Assembly: GCA_964393795.1 (NCBI GenBank)
Contig: CAYMWA010000020.1
Coordinates: 1-33,603 of the forward strand
Direction of reading: 5' to 3'
Length of the DNA stretch: 33,603 bases
Source of the DNA: Chryseosolibacter sp964393795
GTDB lineage: Bacteria; Bacteroidota; Bacteroidia; Cytophagales; Cyclobacteriaceae
Each line of letters begins with the position of its first letter. Within the stretch, counting starts at the first letter, position 1. The notes under the pieces were generated by a model that did not search any database, was not told where the DNA came from, and was given only the letters and a program-made list of their open reading frames with translations. Shown one piece after another: positions 7,668 through 14,564 of the stretch. The position numbers and the translations under genes were made by a program.

Positions 7668-8534
7668 TCATCGTTGCTCCGTAGCAGGTGATTGACCTGT
7701 CGACCCGGGCGATTGCGCGCCTTGTGATTCCGTCGATTGGTCAAGTGATGGTTCGGACGATTGGTCGAGCTCTGAGTTGATCGATTGATCGAAGTCGCTT
7801 TGTGAAGGCTGACGACTAGATTCTCTTGACCAGTCTTCACTTTGCTCGGTTTGCTCGGTGGCATTGTCATTCCACTGATCAGACTGCTGTTCCTCCATAC
7901 CCTCGTTATACTGATTTTGCTGATTCGTGTTGTCGTTGTACTGGCTTTCGCGATCATTCTGATTATACTGGCTACTTTGATCACTCTGGTCGTTCGGATT
8001 GTACTGATCATTCTGTTGGTTGTACTGATCATTTTGCTGGTTGTACTGATCGTTTTGCTGGTTGTACTGGTTATACTCAGTACCCATCTCTTCCTGACTT
8101 TCCAACTTGTTGCCATCCTTATCGAATATCAGCGTCTGCGTCTCCGCTCCGTTTCTCAATTCAACAATATAGATATCTTCCTCTTCCTGATCAGTAGCGC
8201 CGATGCCCGGCTGACCGTTGACGTCGGGCGTGGTGTTATCCTGTCCGTTCATTCCATTCTGCGCATCTTCGAGTTGCGCGGTGGCCTTGAAGGCGCCGCT
8301 TACCATCCATCCGCGATACTCCTCACCTTCCAACGTCCGCTTCACCTGGTCTGGCAACTCGGTCGATTGAATACGCTGGCGATCCTGCTGATACTGGTTT
8401 TGTGTTTGTGCGTCCTGTTCGTAGGGCGATTCGTCAGTCCTGTATTGGTAGGATGTAGTGTCTGGATCCTGTGCACACACCACCGCAATCCCGCCGAACA
8501 CAAAGCATAGGGCAAACATTACTTTTTTCATCAT
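7668..8534 (-). CDS. Secreted Q/N-rich protein with PepSY-like N-terminal domain
   Basis: 288 residues with a signal peptide (MMKKVMFALCFVFGGIAVVC, cleaved near AQ 21-22). Residues about 50-145 look like one PepSY/DUF2874-type unit: LPDQVKRTLEGEEYRGW..., then DIYIVELRNGAETQTLIFDKDGNKLES, a pattern of small periplasmic alpha-beta proteins. The remaining half is low complexity, rich in Q, N, S, D and Y, with QYNQQND repeated three times at DNA level as 21-base units. The low-complexity tail could be a flexible or aggregation-prone extracellular segment. It precedes the sigma-54 regulator on the same strand but is separated from it by a strong terminator. Start at the first of two adjacent ATGs is a choice; function is unknown. 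Confidence 0.82.
   Translation of the reverse strand: MMKKVMFALCFVFGGIAVVCAQDPDTTSYQYRTDESPYEQDAQTQNQYQQDRQRIQSTELPDQVKRTLEGEEYRGWMVSGAFKATAQLEDAQNGMNGQDNTTPDVNGQPGIGATDQEEEDIYIVELRNGAETQTLIFDKDGNKLESQEEMGTEYNQYNQQNDQYNQQNDQYNQQNDQYNPNDQSDQSSQYNQNDRESQYNDNTNQQNQYNEGMEEQQSDQWNDNATEQTEQSEDWSRESSRQPSQSDFDQSINSELDQSSEPSLDQSTESQGAQSPGSTGQSPATEQR
8001..8063 (-). repeat. In-gene 21-bp tandem repeat x3
   Basis: Three near-identical 21-base units followed by a partial fourth, each encoding seven residues (QYNQQND in rotation) inside the Q/N-rich gene. The unit length keeps the frame, so copy-number changes would alter tail length without a frameshift. Confidence 0.85.
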
Positions 8535-8763
8535 GCTAGTATTTTAGTTGAACATATTCTTCCTTCCATGTACGGAATTACAGGCGTCTCAAGGAATAAT
8601 ATGCCACAGCGAAAAACAGGCACTATCTCACTGGATCATAACGATTTATCCACAGCCAGCCGTGGGTTTTGATGAAAAACTGTTGAATGATTCTACAGGT
8701 TTGGGAAATTTCAGAGACAATTGTTGAAGGCCGCTGCAAGTTGATTAAGCGCGCTGGGGGAAG

Positions 8764-8890
8764 GGTTGAATGCAGGTTGATGAATGCAAGTTAAGTGCAG
8801 GTTGAAAAGCAAGTAAAAATGCAAGCGATATACGCGCAGTCACTTGCATTTAAACCTGCATTTAAACCTGATTTGAACCTGCATTCAACC
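8764..8890. repeat. Inverted array of TGCAGGTT-type words
   Basis: The left arm carries TGCAGGTT/TGCAAGTT words and the right arm AACCTGCA/CTTGCA words. The outer 15 bases match perfectly (GGTTGAATGCAGGTT at 8764-8778, complement at 8876-8890), as does the inner TGCAAG/CTTGCA. The 17-base centre is 8826-8842. It resembles the element at 16666-16793. Confidence 0.8.
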
Positions 8891-8977
8891 GGTATTATAA
8901 CCGGTATTCAACGAAGTACCGGTATCCAAGGATGCGGTCGGGCTGACATTCAACCGGTATTATAACCGGTATTCAAC
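8882..8977. repeat. 31-bp direct repeat pair downstream of ahcY
   Basis: An identical 31-base sequence occurs at 8882-8912 and 8947-8977, containing two ACCGGT words around ATTATA. The second copy ends five bases from the ahcY stop. The rest of the 448-base spacer 8535-8982 shows a single perfect DnaA-box word (TTATCCACA, 8646-8654) and no gene. Confidence 0.85.
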
Positions 8978-8982
8978 CCGCA

Positions 8983-10290
8983 TTAGTAGCGGTAGTAGTC
9001 AGGCTTGAAGGGGCCGGCTACTTCGACGCCAATGTACTTTGCTTGTTCAGGTGACAGTTCGTCCAGTTCGACACCGATCTTCTTCAGGTGTAGACGAGCC
9101 ACTTTTTCGTCGAGGTGCTTGGGAAGCATGTATACCTTGTTCTCGTACTTTTCGCTGTTCGTCCAGAGCTCTAACTGGGCAAGGGTTTGGTTAGTGAACG
9201 AGTTCGACATCACAAAAGAAGGGTGACCCATCGCGCAACCGAGGTTGACAAGACGGCCTTCCGCCAGCAAAATGACCTGGCGCCCGTTCTTCAGTGTGTA
9301 CAGATCAACCTGTGGTTTGATGGTATCCTTCGTTGCATTCTTGTTCAGCCACGCCACGTCGATCTCGTTATCGAAGTGACCGATATTGCAAACGATGGTC
9401 TTGTCCTTCATGTTTTCGAAATGACGCCCCACTACGATGTTGTAATTCCCCGTAGCGGTCACCACGATGTCGGCATCCTTTACCGCATCGTCCATTCGTT
9501 TTACAGCATACCCATCCATCGCCGCCTGAAGCGCGCAGATAGGATCAATCTCGGTTACGATCACGCGTGCGCCGGCACCACGTAAAGAAGCGGCAGAGCC
9601 TTTGCCCACGTCACCATATCCCGCCACGACGGCTACCTTACCGGCGATCATCACATCCGTCGCGCGGCGAATAGCATCGACGCAAGATTCCTTACAACCA
9701 TACTTGTTGTCAAATTTGGATTTGGTTACCGAGTCGTTGACGTTAATAGCGGGCAGGGGCAGCTTGCCATTGTGCATCCTTTCAATTAGTCGATGCACGC
9801 CGGTCGTCGTCTCCTCCGAAATACCGCGAATACCTGCGACCAGTTCCGGGAAACGGTCCAGCACCATGTTGGTCAGGTCACCGCCGTCATCGAGGATCAT
9901 ATTCAGGGGCTTGCCGTCAGGAAAGGCATGCAGCGTCTGCTCAATGCACCAGTCAAACTCTTCCTCATTCATTCCCTTCCAGGCAAACACCGGGATGCCC
10001 GCAGCAGCAATAGCAGCAGCGGCGTGGTCTTGCGTGGAAAATATGTTGCACGACGACCATGAAACCTCCGCGCCCAGTTCGACAAGCGTTTCAATCAGAA
10101 CAGCGGTCTGAATCGTCATATGAAGGCAACCCGCAATGCGAGCACCTTTCAACGGCTTTTGCTGTCCGTACTCTTCACGTGTGGCCATCAGCCCGGGCAT
10201 TTCCGCCTCGGCTAATTTGATCTCCTTCCTGCCCCATTCGGCGAGTGAAAGGTCTTTAACTTTGAATTTGAGTTTTTCGTCGACTGTCAT
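8983..10290 (-). CDS. ahcY: S-adenosylhomocysteine hydrolase (adenosylhomocysteinase)
   Basis: 435 residues. A cytosolic NAD-dependent enzyme that splits S-adenosylhomocysteine into adenosine and homocysteine, closing the methyl cycle. Seen: ARIAGCLHMTIQTAVLIETL, SSCNIFSTQDHAAAAIA, NVNDSVTKSKFDNKYGC (with the catalytic Lys/Asp region), the NAD loop GYGDVGKGSAASLRGAGARV, and the conserved C-terminus KPDYYRY. The ATG at 10290 gives the family's normal N-terminus; the open frame extends 95 codons further, but those residues look random and would run into the divergent gene. AAAAGAAC precedes the start. A promoter-like -7 box lies about 60 bases upstream. Downstream there is no clear terminator, only the repeat-rich spacer. 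Confidence 0.97.
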   Translation of the reverse strand: MTVDEKLKFKVKDLSLAEWGRKEIKLAEAEMPGLMATREEYGQQKPLKGARIAGCLHMTIQTAVLIETLVELGAEVSWSSCNIFSTQDHAAAAIAAAGIPVFAWKGMNEEEFDWCIEQTLHAFPDGKPLNMILDDGGDLTNMVLDRFPELVAGIRGISEETTTGVHRLIERMHNGKLPLPAINVNDSVTKSKFDNKYGCKESCVDAIRRATDVMIAGKVAVVAGYGDVGKGSAASLRGAGARVIVTEIDPICALQAAMDGYAVKRMDDAVKDADIVVTATGNYNIVVGRHFENMKDKTIVCNIGHFDNEIDVAWLNKNATKDTIKPQVDLYTLKNGRQVILLAEGRLVNLGCAMGHPSFVMSNSFTNQTLAQLELWTNSEKYENKVYMLPKHLDEKVARLHLKKIGVELDELSPEQAKYIGVEVAGPFKPDYYRY

Positions 10291-10349
10291 GTTGTTCTTT
10301 TGTATGGTGCTCTCGCAATGAGTGAATTCCGCCTGATGGCAGAAAAGCC

Positions 10350-10380
10350 CAAAAATACAATAAAGGTTTAAAATAAGGAA
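10350..10380 (-). promoter_or_regulatory. Candidate ahcY promoter
   Basis: On the minus strand TATTTTTG (10350-10357) matches the Bacteroidota -7 consensus TAnnTTTG exactly. The -33 position (10377-10380) reads TTCC, a weak match to TTTG. The predicted leader is about 50 bases. Confidence 0.35.
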
Positions 10381-10433
10381 GCGTGACGACGGGACGGCAC
10401 GGGATTTTCCGGTAGTGCCAACGGTGAAGAAGA

Positions 10434-11096
10434 ATGATGATGGATAGAACGAAGATAACGATTGGCATGGTCGCGGACCTTGTATGTCCATGGAGCTATA
10501 TCGGCAAACGAAGGCTGGAGACGGCCATCCAGATGTCATCAGACCGCTTTCGGTTTGATGTGGAGTATTTTCCATTCGAGCTCAATCCACATCTCCCCGA
10601 CACAGGTGTCGACTACCGCTCCTATCTCTGTCAGCGATATGGTACCGAAGACCGGGTTCAGCAATTGACCGATCATCTGAAAGCCATTGCCGCCGGTGAA
10701 GGCCTGGACTTCATCCCTGAACAACAGCAGGTAATGCCTAATACGCGCAATGCGCACCGACTCGCGCTCTTCGCCCGCAATGAAGGCAAACAGGGACAGG
10801 TCGTCGACGCCCTTTACGACGCCTACTTTACCCGTGGCATCAACCTGAGCGACATCAACAGCCTGATCAGCATTGCCGTAGACGCAGGCCTTGACGGCGA
10901 AAAAACAACACAACTGCTACACAGCAATACCGGGAACGTAGAAATTGAAATGGCGGAAAAAGAACTACAAGACCTGGGTATTACCAGTGTACCGCTCTTT
11001 ATCATCGGCGACCGTTCGGGAATATCCGGTGCGCAACCGGTCGAGGTGTTCATCGAAGCCTTTGAAAAAACCTCGCTGATGTTCGTCGATTATTGA
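10434..11096 (+). CDS. DsbA family (FrnE-like) oxidoreductase
   Basis: 220 residues of thioredoxin fold with an inserted helical domain, cytosolic (no signal peptide). The active-site region reads ADLVCPWSYIGKRRLETA: the first cysteine is present but the usual second cysteine of CPWC is serine, so this is a monothiol variant. Further family features are FPFELNPHLP, NTRNAHRLALFA, the cis-proline region TSVPLFIIGDRSGISGAQP and a C-terminal helix. Relatives are FrnE and 2-hydroxychromene-2-carboxylate isomerases; the substrate is unknown. Three in-phase ATGs begin the gene; GAAGAAGA precedes the first. It is divergent from ahcY and convergent with the BNR-repeat gene, 20 bases away. Confidence 0.88.
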   Translation: MMMDRTKITIGMVADLVCPWSYIGKRRLETAIQMSSDRFRFDVEYFPFELNPHLPDTGVDYRSYLCQRYGTEDRVQQLTDHLKAIAAGEGLDFIPEQQQVMPNTRNAHRLALFARNEGKQGQVVDALYDAYFTRGINLSDINSLISIAVDAGLDGEKTTQLLHSNTGNVEIEMAEKELQDLGITSVPLFIIGDRSGISGAQPVEVFIEAFEKTSLMFVDY

Positions 11097-11116
11097 TAGC
11101 CACATCAGCGTCTCCC

Positions 11117-12445
11117 CTATTTCTCCTGCTTTTCCTGCGGTTTTTTCATGAGTGTCTCGTGCGGGATAATCGCTGTCCACAAGCTCGACATACCGCCTTC
11201 ATCCGCACGGGTCCATACCGGCGCAATGACACCGTTACTTGCGGTGATGTAGCTAGAAAATCCAACACCTTCATGGGCGACGGGCGTAAACGGATGTTCG
11301 CTGATCATTACATTTCTGAAGGACGCGCCGCCATCGACGGAAAACGCGAGGTACACATCTGTCTGCATGTCTTTGTGATTCCTTCGGTCGAAATACACGA
11401 TATACAAATAGCCCGTAGCTTCATCGACTGCCATCCAGGGCATGTACTGGTGGTTCCCTTTGCCGTCGTTATTAATTCGCAGGGGCGCCGACCAGTTGTC
11501 GCCAAAATTGTGGGAACGAGAGAACCAGACGTCTGTATCGTCGGACCCATTGCGTTGATCCGCCCAGACGAGATAAAGGCTTCCGCGAAAATGTCCCTTG
11601 CTGTTGTCTGTGAGAAGCACCGGCATCCCATTGCAATAGCCATGACCGGGAACAGCGATGTTGCTTCCGCCAACCTGCTCGGCAACTTCAATATCGTTGC
11701 CCAGCCATACTTCTCCACCGTTAAAAGACCGGTCGAGATAAATCTTTCCCGCATTCGTCCAGGCAATCATCACCTTGCCCTCAGGCGTGACCACCGGCAT
11801 TGCGCCCGCAGAACTTGTGTGGTCCGTCCGGCAGTTGCCGGGTACCTGTGAAATCACGATAGGATCGGCCCATTTCCTTCCATTCTTCGACATGCTGAAT
11901 AAGATGTTGGAGGCACACGACTCACCGGCATCATCATGTGCATCAAATTGTCTCCACGTGACAAACAGGCTCCCGCGGCGATCAGTGGTAGCCCAACCGT
12001 TGCCCGTATTCCCCGGACGACCACCTGGAATGCCTTCACCGGCCGACCAGTTCACCCCGCCATCATCTGACTTTTGAAGAACCACCCGGTCCCGGGCTGT
12101 CGATTCAGATCCTCCGCTGACAGCATCAGCCGCGCCAGATGCGGTGTGCATGTAGTAAAACGTCCCTTTCGGATCGCTGATCACAACGGGCCGGCCGATA
12201 CCGGCGGATGCGGTTGACATCTGGTTTTTCTCCCACGTTTCGCCACCATCGCGAGAACTGTAGACAAGTCCCGAAGCGGCTGTTACCACTATATTCCTGG
12301 AATCACGCGGGTTGATGGCATTCGTCGGTGCCTCTGTAAGAAATTGAATGCCCTCTTCCTGATCCAACATAATGTTCTTGTACTGACATACAGCTGTCCT
12401 GGAACAGGCCAGCAGAAGTAAAAGCAACGTCGCCTTCAGGTTCAT
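11117..12445 (-). CDS. BNR-repeat (sialidase-fold) lipoprotein
   Basis: 442 residues. The N-terminus MNLKATLLLLLLACS carries a lipobox (LLAC, Cys14), so it is probably anchored in the outer membrane. Six Asp-box-like motifs are spaced along the chain: SSRDGGETW, SDDGGVNW, SKNGRKW, SFNGGEVW, SHNFGDNW and SVDGGASF. This implies a six-bladed propeller as in sialidases and related proteins. It also has VTWRQFDAHDD, YLVWADQRNG and YIVYFDRRNH between blades. The arginine triad of true sialidases cannot be assigned from sequence alone, so the activity (glycan hydrolysis or simply binding) is open. No linked sugar operon is seen nearby. Confidence 0.8.
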   Translation of the reverse strand: MNLKATLLLLLLACSRTAVCQYKNIMLDQEEGIQFLTEAPTNAINPRDSRNIVVTAASGLVYSSRDGGETWEKNQMSTASAGIGRPVVISDPKGTFYYMHTASGAADAVSGGSESTARDRVVLQKSDDGGVNWSAGEGIPGGRPGNTGNGWATTDRRGSLFVTWRQFDAHDDAGESCASNILFSMSKNGRKWADPIVISQVPGNCRTDHTSSAGAMPVVTPEGKVMIAWTNAGKIYLDRSFNGGEVWLGNDIEVAEQVGGSNIAVPGHGYCNGMPVLLTDNSKGHFRGSLYLVWADQRNGSDDTDVWFSRSHNFGDNWSAPLRINNDGKGNHQYMPWMAVDEATGYLYIVYFDRRNHKDMQTDVYLAFSVDGGASFRNVMISEHPFTPVAHEGVGFSSYITASNGVIAPVWTRADEGGMSSLWTAIIPHETLMKKPQEKQEK

Positions 12446-12742
12446 ATCGTTAATGTCGGAGTTATGAGAACAAACATACGGTTTTTTGAAAGGTTGGAGG
12501 GGGTGAAAGGAGGGAAAGGTTGGAAAGGTTTAAAAGGTTCTGGAACTGGTCAACAGGGTGTGGAATAAAACCACAAAAAGCCGCTGATGTTTGATCGGTG
12601 AAAGGAGGGTGATGATGCAGTTTAACGATCCGATCAGTAATTCATCCGGGATATTTGTTGCTGGCGGCAGGAATTTTTCGCCGAAAACGGACTGACGCAG
12701 TATTTGTTTGATATACCGGAACAAGAACAAAACCAAATTATT
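12446..12742. other. Divergent spacer, no gene seen
   Basis: 297 bases between the BNR lipoprotein (minus) and the coiled-coil lipoprotein (plus). It has a G-rich degenerate stretch of AAAGGTT-type words (about 12488-12541, roughly 9-base spacing). No open frame is credible and no promoter is convincing. Confidence 0.4.
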
Positions 12743-13483
12743 ATGATTCGAAGATTCATTCTGGGTATAGCCCTCATCGGGGCGCTGTGGGGTTGCCACA
12801 ACAAAGAAAGAGAAGGCGCACTGCAGTCAAAAATTGATTCGCTGAGAACGGAATTGCAAGAGAGTCAGCAGACTGCCGAAGCACTTCAGGAAGTAGGGGT
12901 CATGATCGACTCGATCGATGCCAGCCGGCAACTGCTGCGCACGGACATGGAGGGAGGAACATCGTACGCGGACTATAAAGCCCGCCTGGCCAGCATACAC
13001 GAATACGTTCGTCAAAGCCAGGAGAAAATTGCAGAACTTGAAAAGGTCGCACAACGCAACCGCGGATATGCGGGCACCATTCGCCGTCTGAAGGCCGACC
13101 TCAAAAACACAACGGAGAAGTTGGCCATGTTAGAGGAAGAAGCCCAAAAGATGCGGTCAGAAAACCAGTCTTTGGCGCGCACCGTTTCCGCCCGCGACTC
13201 CGTTATCACGCTCAACGAACAGGCGTTGCAGGAGCGGGAAGAACATCTGACGTCACTCAAAACGCAGATAGACGAGATGAACACCGACAGCAAGCGCTTT
13301 ATGGCGGAAGCTTACTATGAGCAAGCCAACGCCCTTGAGGAAGCCGCCGACCGCACGCACTTTGCACCGCGGAAGAAGAAAAGAACGAAGGCCGAAGCAC
13401 TTGACCTTTACAAGAAGGCCCTCGAGTTAGGAAAAGACGAAGCTCAGGCAAAAGTGCAGGAACTGGAAAAGGATCTGGGTTAG
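12743..13483 (+). CDS. Coiled-coil lipoprotein, unknown function
   Basis: 246 residues. MIRRFILGIALIGALWGC is a lipoprotein signal with the lipid cysteine at 18. Residues about 25-200 are almost entirely charged heptads (SKIDSLRTELQESQQTAEAL, KIAELEKVAQRN, RLKADLKNTTEKLAMLEEEA, NEQALQEREEHLTSLKTQID), a long coiled coil. The end (ALDLYKKALELGKDEAQAKV) resembles a single TPR-like helix pair. This suggests a periplasmic or outer-membrane structural role; no family is recognised. The start is the ATG at 12743, since an upstream in-frame ATG (12704) would bury the signal. Its TAG stop is immediately followed by an 18-unit heptad array. Confidence 0.82.
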   Translation: MIRRFILGIALIGALWGCHNKEREGALQSKIDSLRTELQESQQTAEALQEVGVMIDSIDASRQLLRTDMEGGTSYADYKARLASIHEYVRQSQEKIAELEKVAQRNRGYAGTIRRLKADLKNTTEKLAMLEEEAQKMRSENQSLARTVSARDSVITLNEQALQEREEHLTSLKTQIDEMNTDSKRFMAEAYYEQANALEEAADRTHFAPRKKKRTKAEALDLYKKALELGKDEAQAKVQELEKDLG

Positions 13484-13609
13484 TTGTTGGTTGTTGGTTG
13501 TTGGTTGTTGGCTGTTGGTTGTTGGCTGTTGGTTGTTGGCTGTTGGCTGTTGGCTGTTGGTTGTTGGCTGTTGGCTGTTGGCTGTTGGCTGTTGGTTGTT
13601 GGCTGTTGG
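13484..13609. repeat. Heptad array, YTGTTGG x18
   Basis: Eighteen perfect-phase 7-base units (CTGTTGG or TTGTTGG), 126 bases exactly. The first base follows the TAG stop of the coiled-coil lipoprotein. It is inverted relative to the array at 13733-13781. Confidence 0.95.
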
Positions 13610-13732
13610 GCGATTGGCTTGGGAACGATAAATGACACGGGACGGCACTAGCGATATTGGTTATTGGACATTTCGTAAGATACCGAAACTGAGTTACGAG
13701 ACTAAGGGTAAACGTTCGGTGTATCCTGTCCC

Positions 13733-13781
13733 AGCCAATAGCCAATAGCCAAAAGCTAATAGCCAAAAGCCAATAGCCAAC
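13733..13781. repeat. Heptad array, AGCCAAW x7
   Basis: Seven 7-base units (AGCCAAT, AGCCAAA, one AGCTAAT, last AGCCAAC) ending six bases before the stop of the convergent crotonase gene. TTGGCT of the left array pairs with AGCCAA here, and the linking G faces T, a G.U pair in RNA. The core between the arrays (13610-13732) shows no gene. Confidence 0.92.
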
Positions 13782-13787
13782 GACAAA

Positions 13788-14564
13788 TTAACCCCAGGTA
13801 ATCTTTTCCTTCCTCAAAAACGCGTCAATACCGCGCTTACAATCCTCACTGCCGCGGGCCTTGGCATTCATTTCTGACGCGAATGCCAGGGCCTCCGGCA
13901 TTGTCATCGACTGCACTTTGGCGATCATTTGCTTGGTGACGCCCATGGCGTAGGCCGAATTATCCCGGATCAAACGCAGCGCGAAGTTCCGAACCTCCGC
14001 TTCAAGGGTTTCTCTCTTCGTGACGTAGTGCACCAGGCCAATCGTCAGCGCTTCCTCAGCGCCGATCACACTTCCGCTAAGTAGCAACTGACGCGCCCGG
14101 CTTTCGCCAACCTTGCGCAACAAGAACACGAGCACAATCGCCGGGACAAACCCGATGCGCACTTCCGTGTAACCGAACGTCGCCTCCGGCGCAGCGAAGA
14201 TGAAATCGCAAACTGACGCAAGCCCGCACCCGCCTGCGAGCGCATGCGCGTGCACCTGTGCTATGACGATCTTCTTCAACTTGTAAATTTGTTGCAACAG
14301 GTCCTTCAGGTTATCGGAATCGACGATATTCTGCTCGAGCGAATTGGTTTGCAATTCCCGCAGGTAGTTAAGGTCGGCGCCCGCACAAAAGGCATCGCCG
14401 TTCCCCTTCAGAATGATCACCTTGACCTGCGCATCATCCTCCGCAGCCTTGAAGGCGAGCCGAAGTTCTGCCACCACCTCATACGACAGCGCGTTGCGCT
14501 TTTCAGGCCTGTTTAGCGTAATCCAGGCGAGGTGGCCGTCAACTGCGTAGGTTATGTACTTCAT
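13788..14564 (-). CDS. Enoyl-CoA hydratase/isomerase (crotonase family)
   Basis: 258 residues, the usual family length. Seen: ITLNRPEKRNALS, the CoA oxyanion loop GDAFCAGADLNYL, ALAGGCGLASVCDF and FGYTEVRIGFVPA. Of the two glutamates used by hydratases, the second (in TEVRIG) is present but the first position is glycine (GGCGLA instead of GGCELA). It may therefore be an isomerase or a hydratase with altered chemistry; the CoA substrate cannot be told. Its ATG overlaps the ComEC stop by four bases (ATGA), so the two are translationally coupled, though their functions are unrelated. Confidence 0.9.
   Translation of the reverse strand: MKYITYAVDGHLAWITLNRPEKRNALSYEVVAELRLAFKAAEDDAQVKVIILKGNGDAFCAGADLNYLRELQTNSLEQNIVDSDNLKDLLQQIYKLKKIVIAQVHAHALAGGCGLASVCDFIFAAPEATFGYTEVRIGFVPAIVLVFLLRKVGESRARQLLLSGSVIGAEEALTIGLVHYVTKRETLEAEVRNFALRLIRDNSAYAMGVTKQMIAKVQSMTMPEALAFASEMNAKARGSEDCKRGIDAFLRKEKITWG

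Noticed and set aside
7601..8116. N-terminal extension of the sigma-54 regulator frame to 618 residues
   Set aside because: The extra 172 residues are a low-complexity shadow (serine, threonine, isoleucine rich) of the Q/N-rich gene on the same strand in another phase, and the receiver domain begins exactly at MAAVLLIEDD.
7842..8510. Plus-strand hydrophobic frame of 222 residues, very rich in L, I and V
   Set aside because: It is the antisense of the Q/N-rich coding repeats (CAG/CAA/AAC read backwards gives hydrophobic codons).
8646..8654. Replication origin, based on a perfect DnaA box TTATCCACA
   Set aside because: Only one box is seen, there is no AT-rich unwinding region with further boxes, and no dnaA or dnaN is nearby.
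10291..10350. SAM or SAH riboswitch in the ahcY leader
   Set aside because: The predicted leader is only about 50 bases and shows no conserved SAM-II or SAH riboswitch core.
10291..10575. 95-residue extension of ahcY
   Set aside because: The residues show no family similarity and overlap the start of the divergent DsbA-like gene; the normal N-terminus is at ATG 10290.
12704..12742. Upstream ATG for the coiled-coil lipoprotein
   Set aside because: It would place 13 mostly polar residues in front of a clear lipoprotein signal peptide.
13484..13609. CRISPR array
   Set aside because: Units are 7 bases, contiguous, without spacers, and no cas genes are present.
13299..13766. Minus-strand frames encoding QQPTANS-type heptapeptide repeats
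   Set aside because: They read through the heptad array at 13484-13609, which has a 7-base period and so is open in all phases; they also overlap a real lipoprotein gene.
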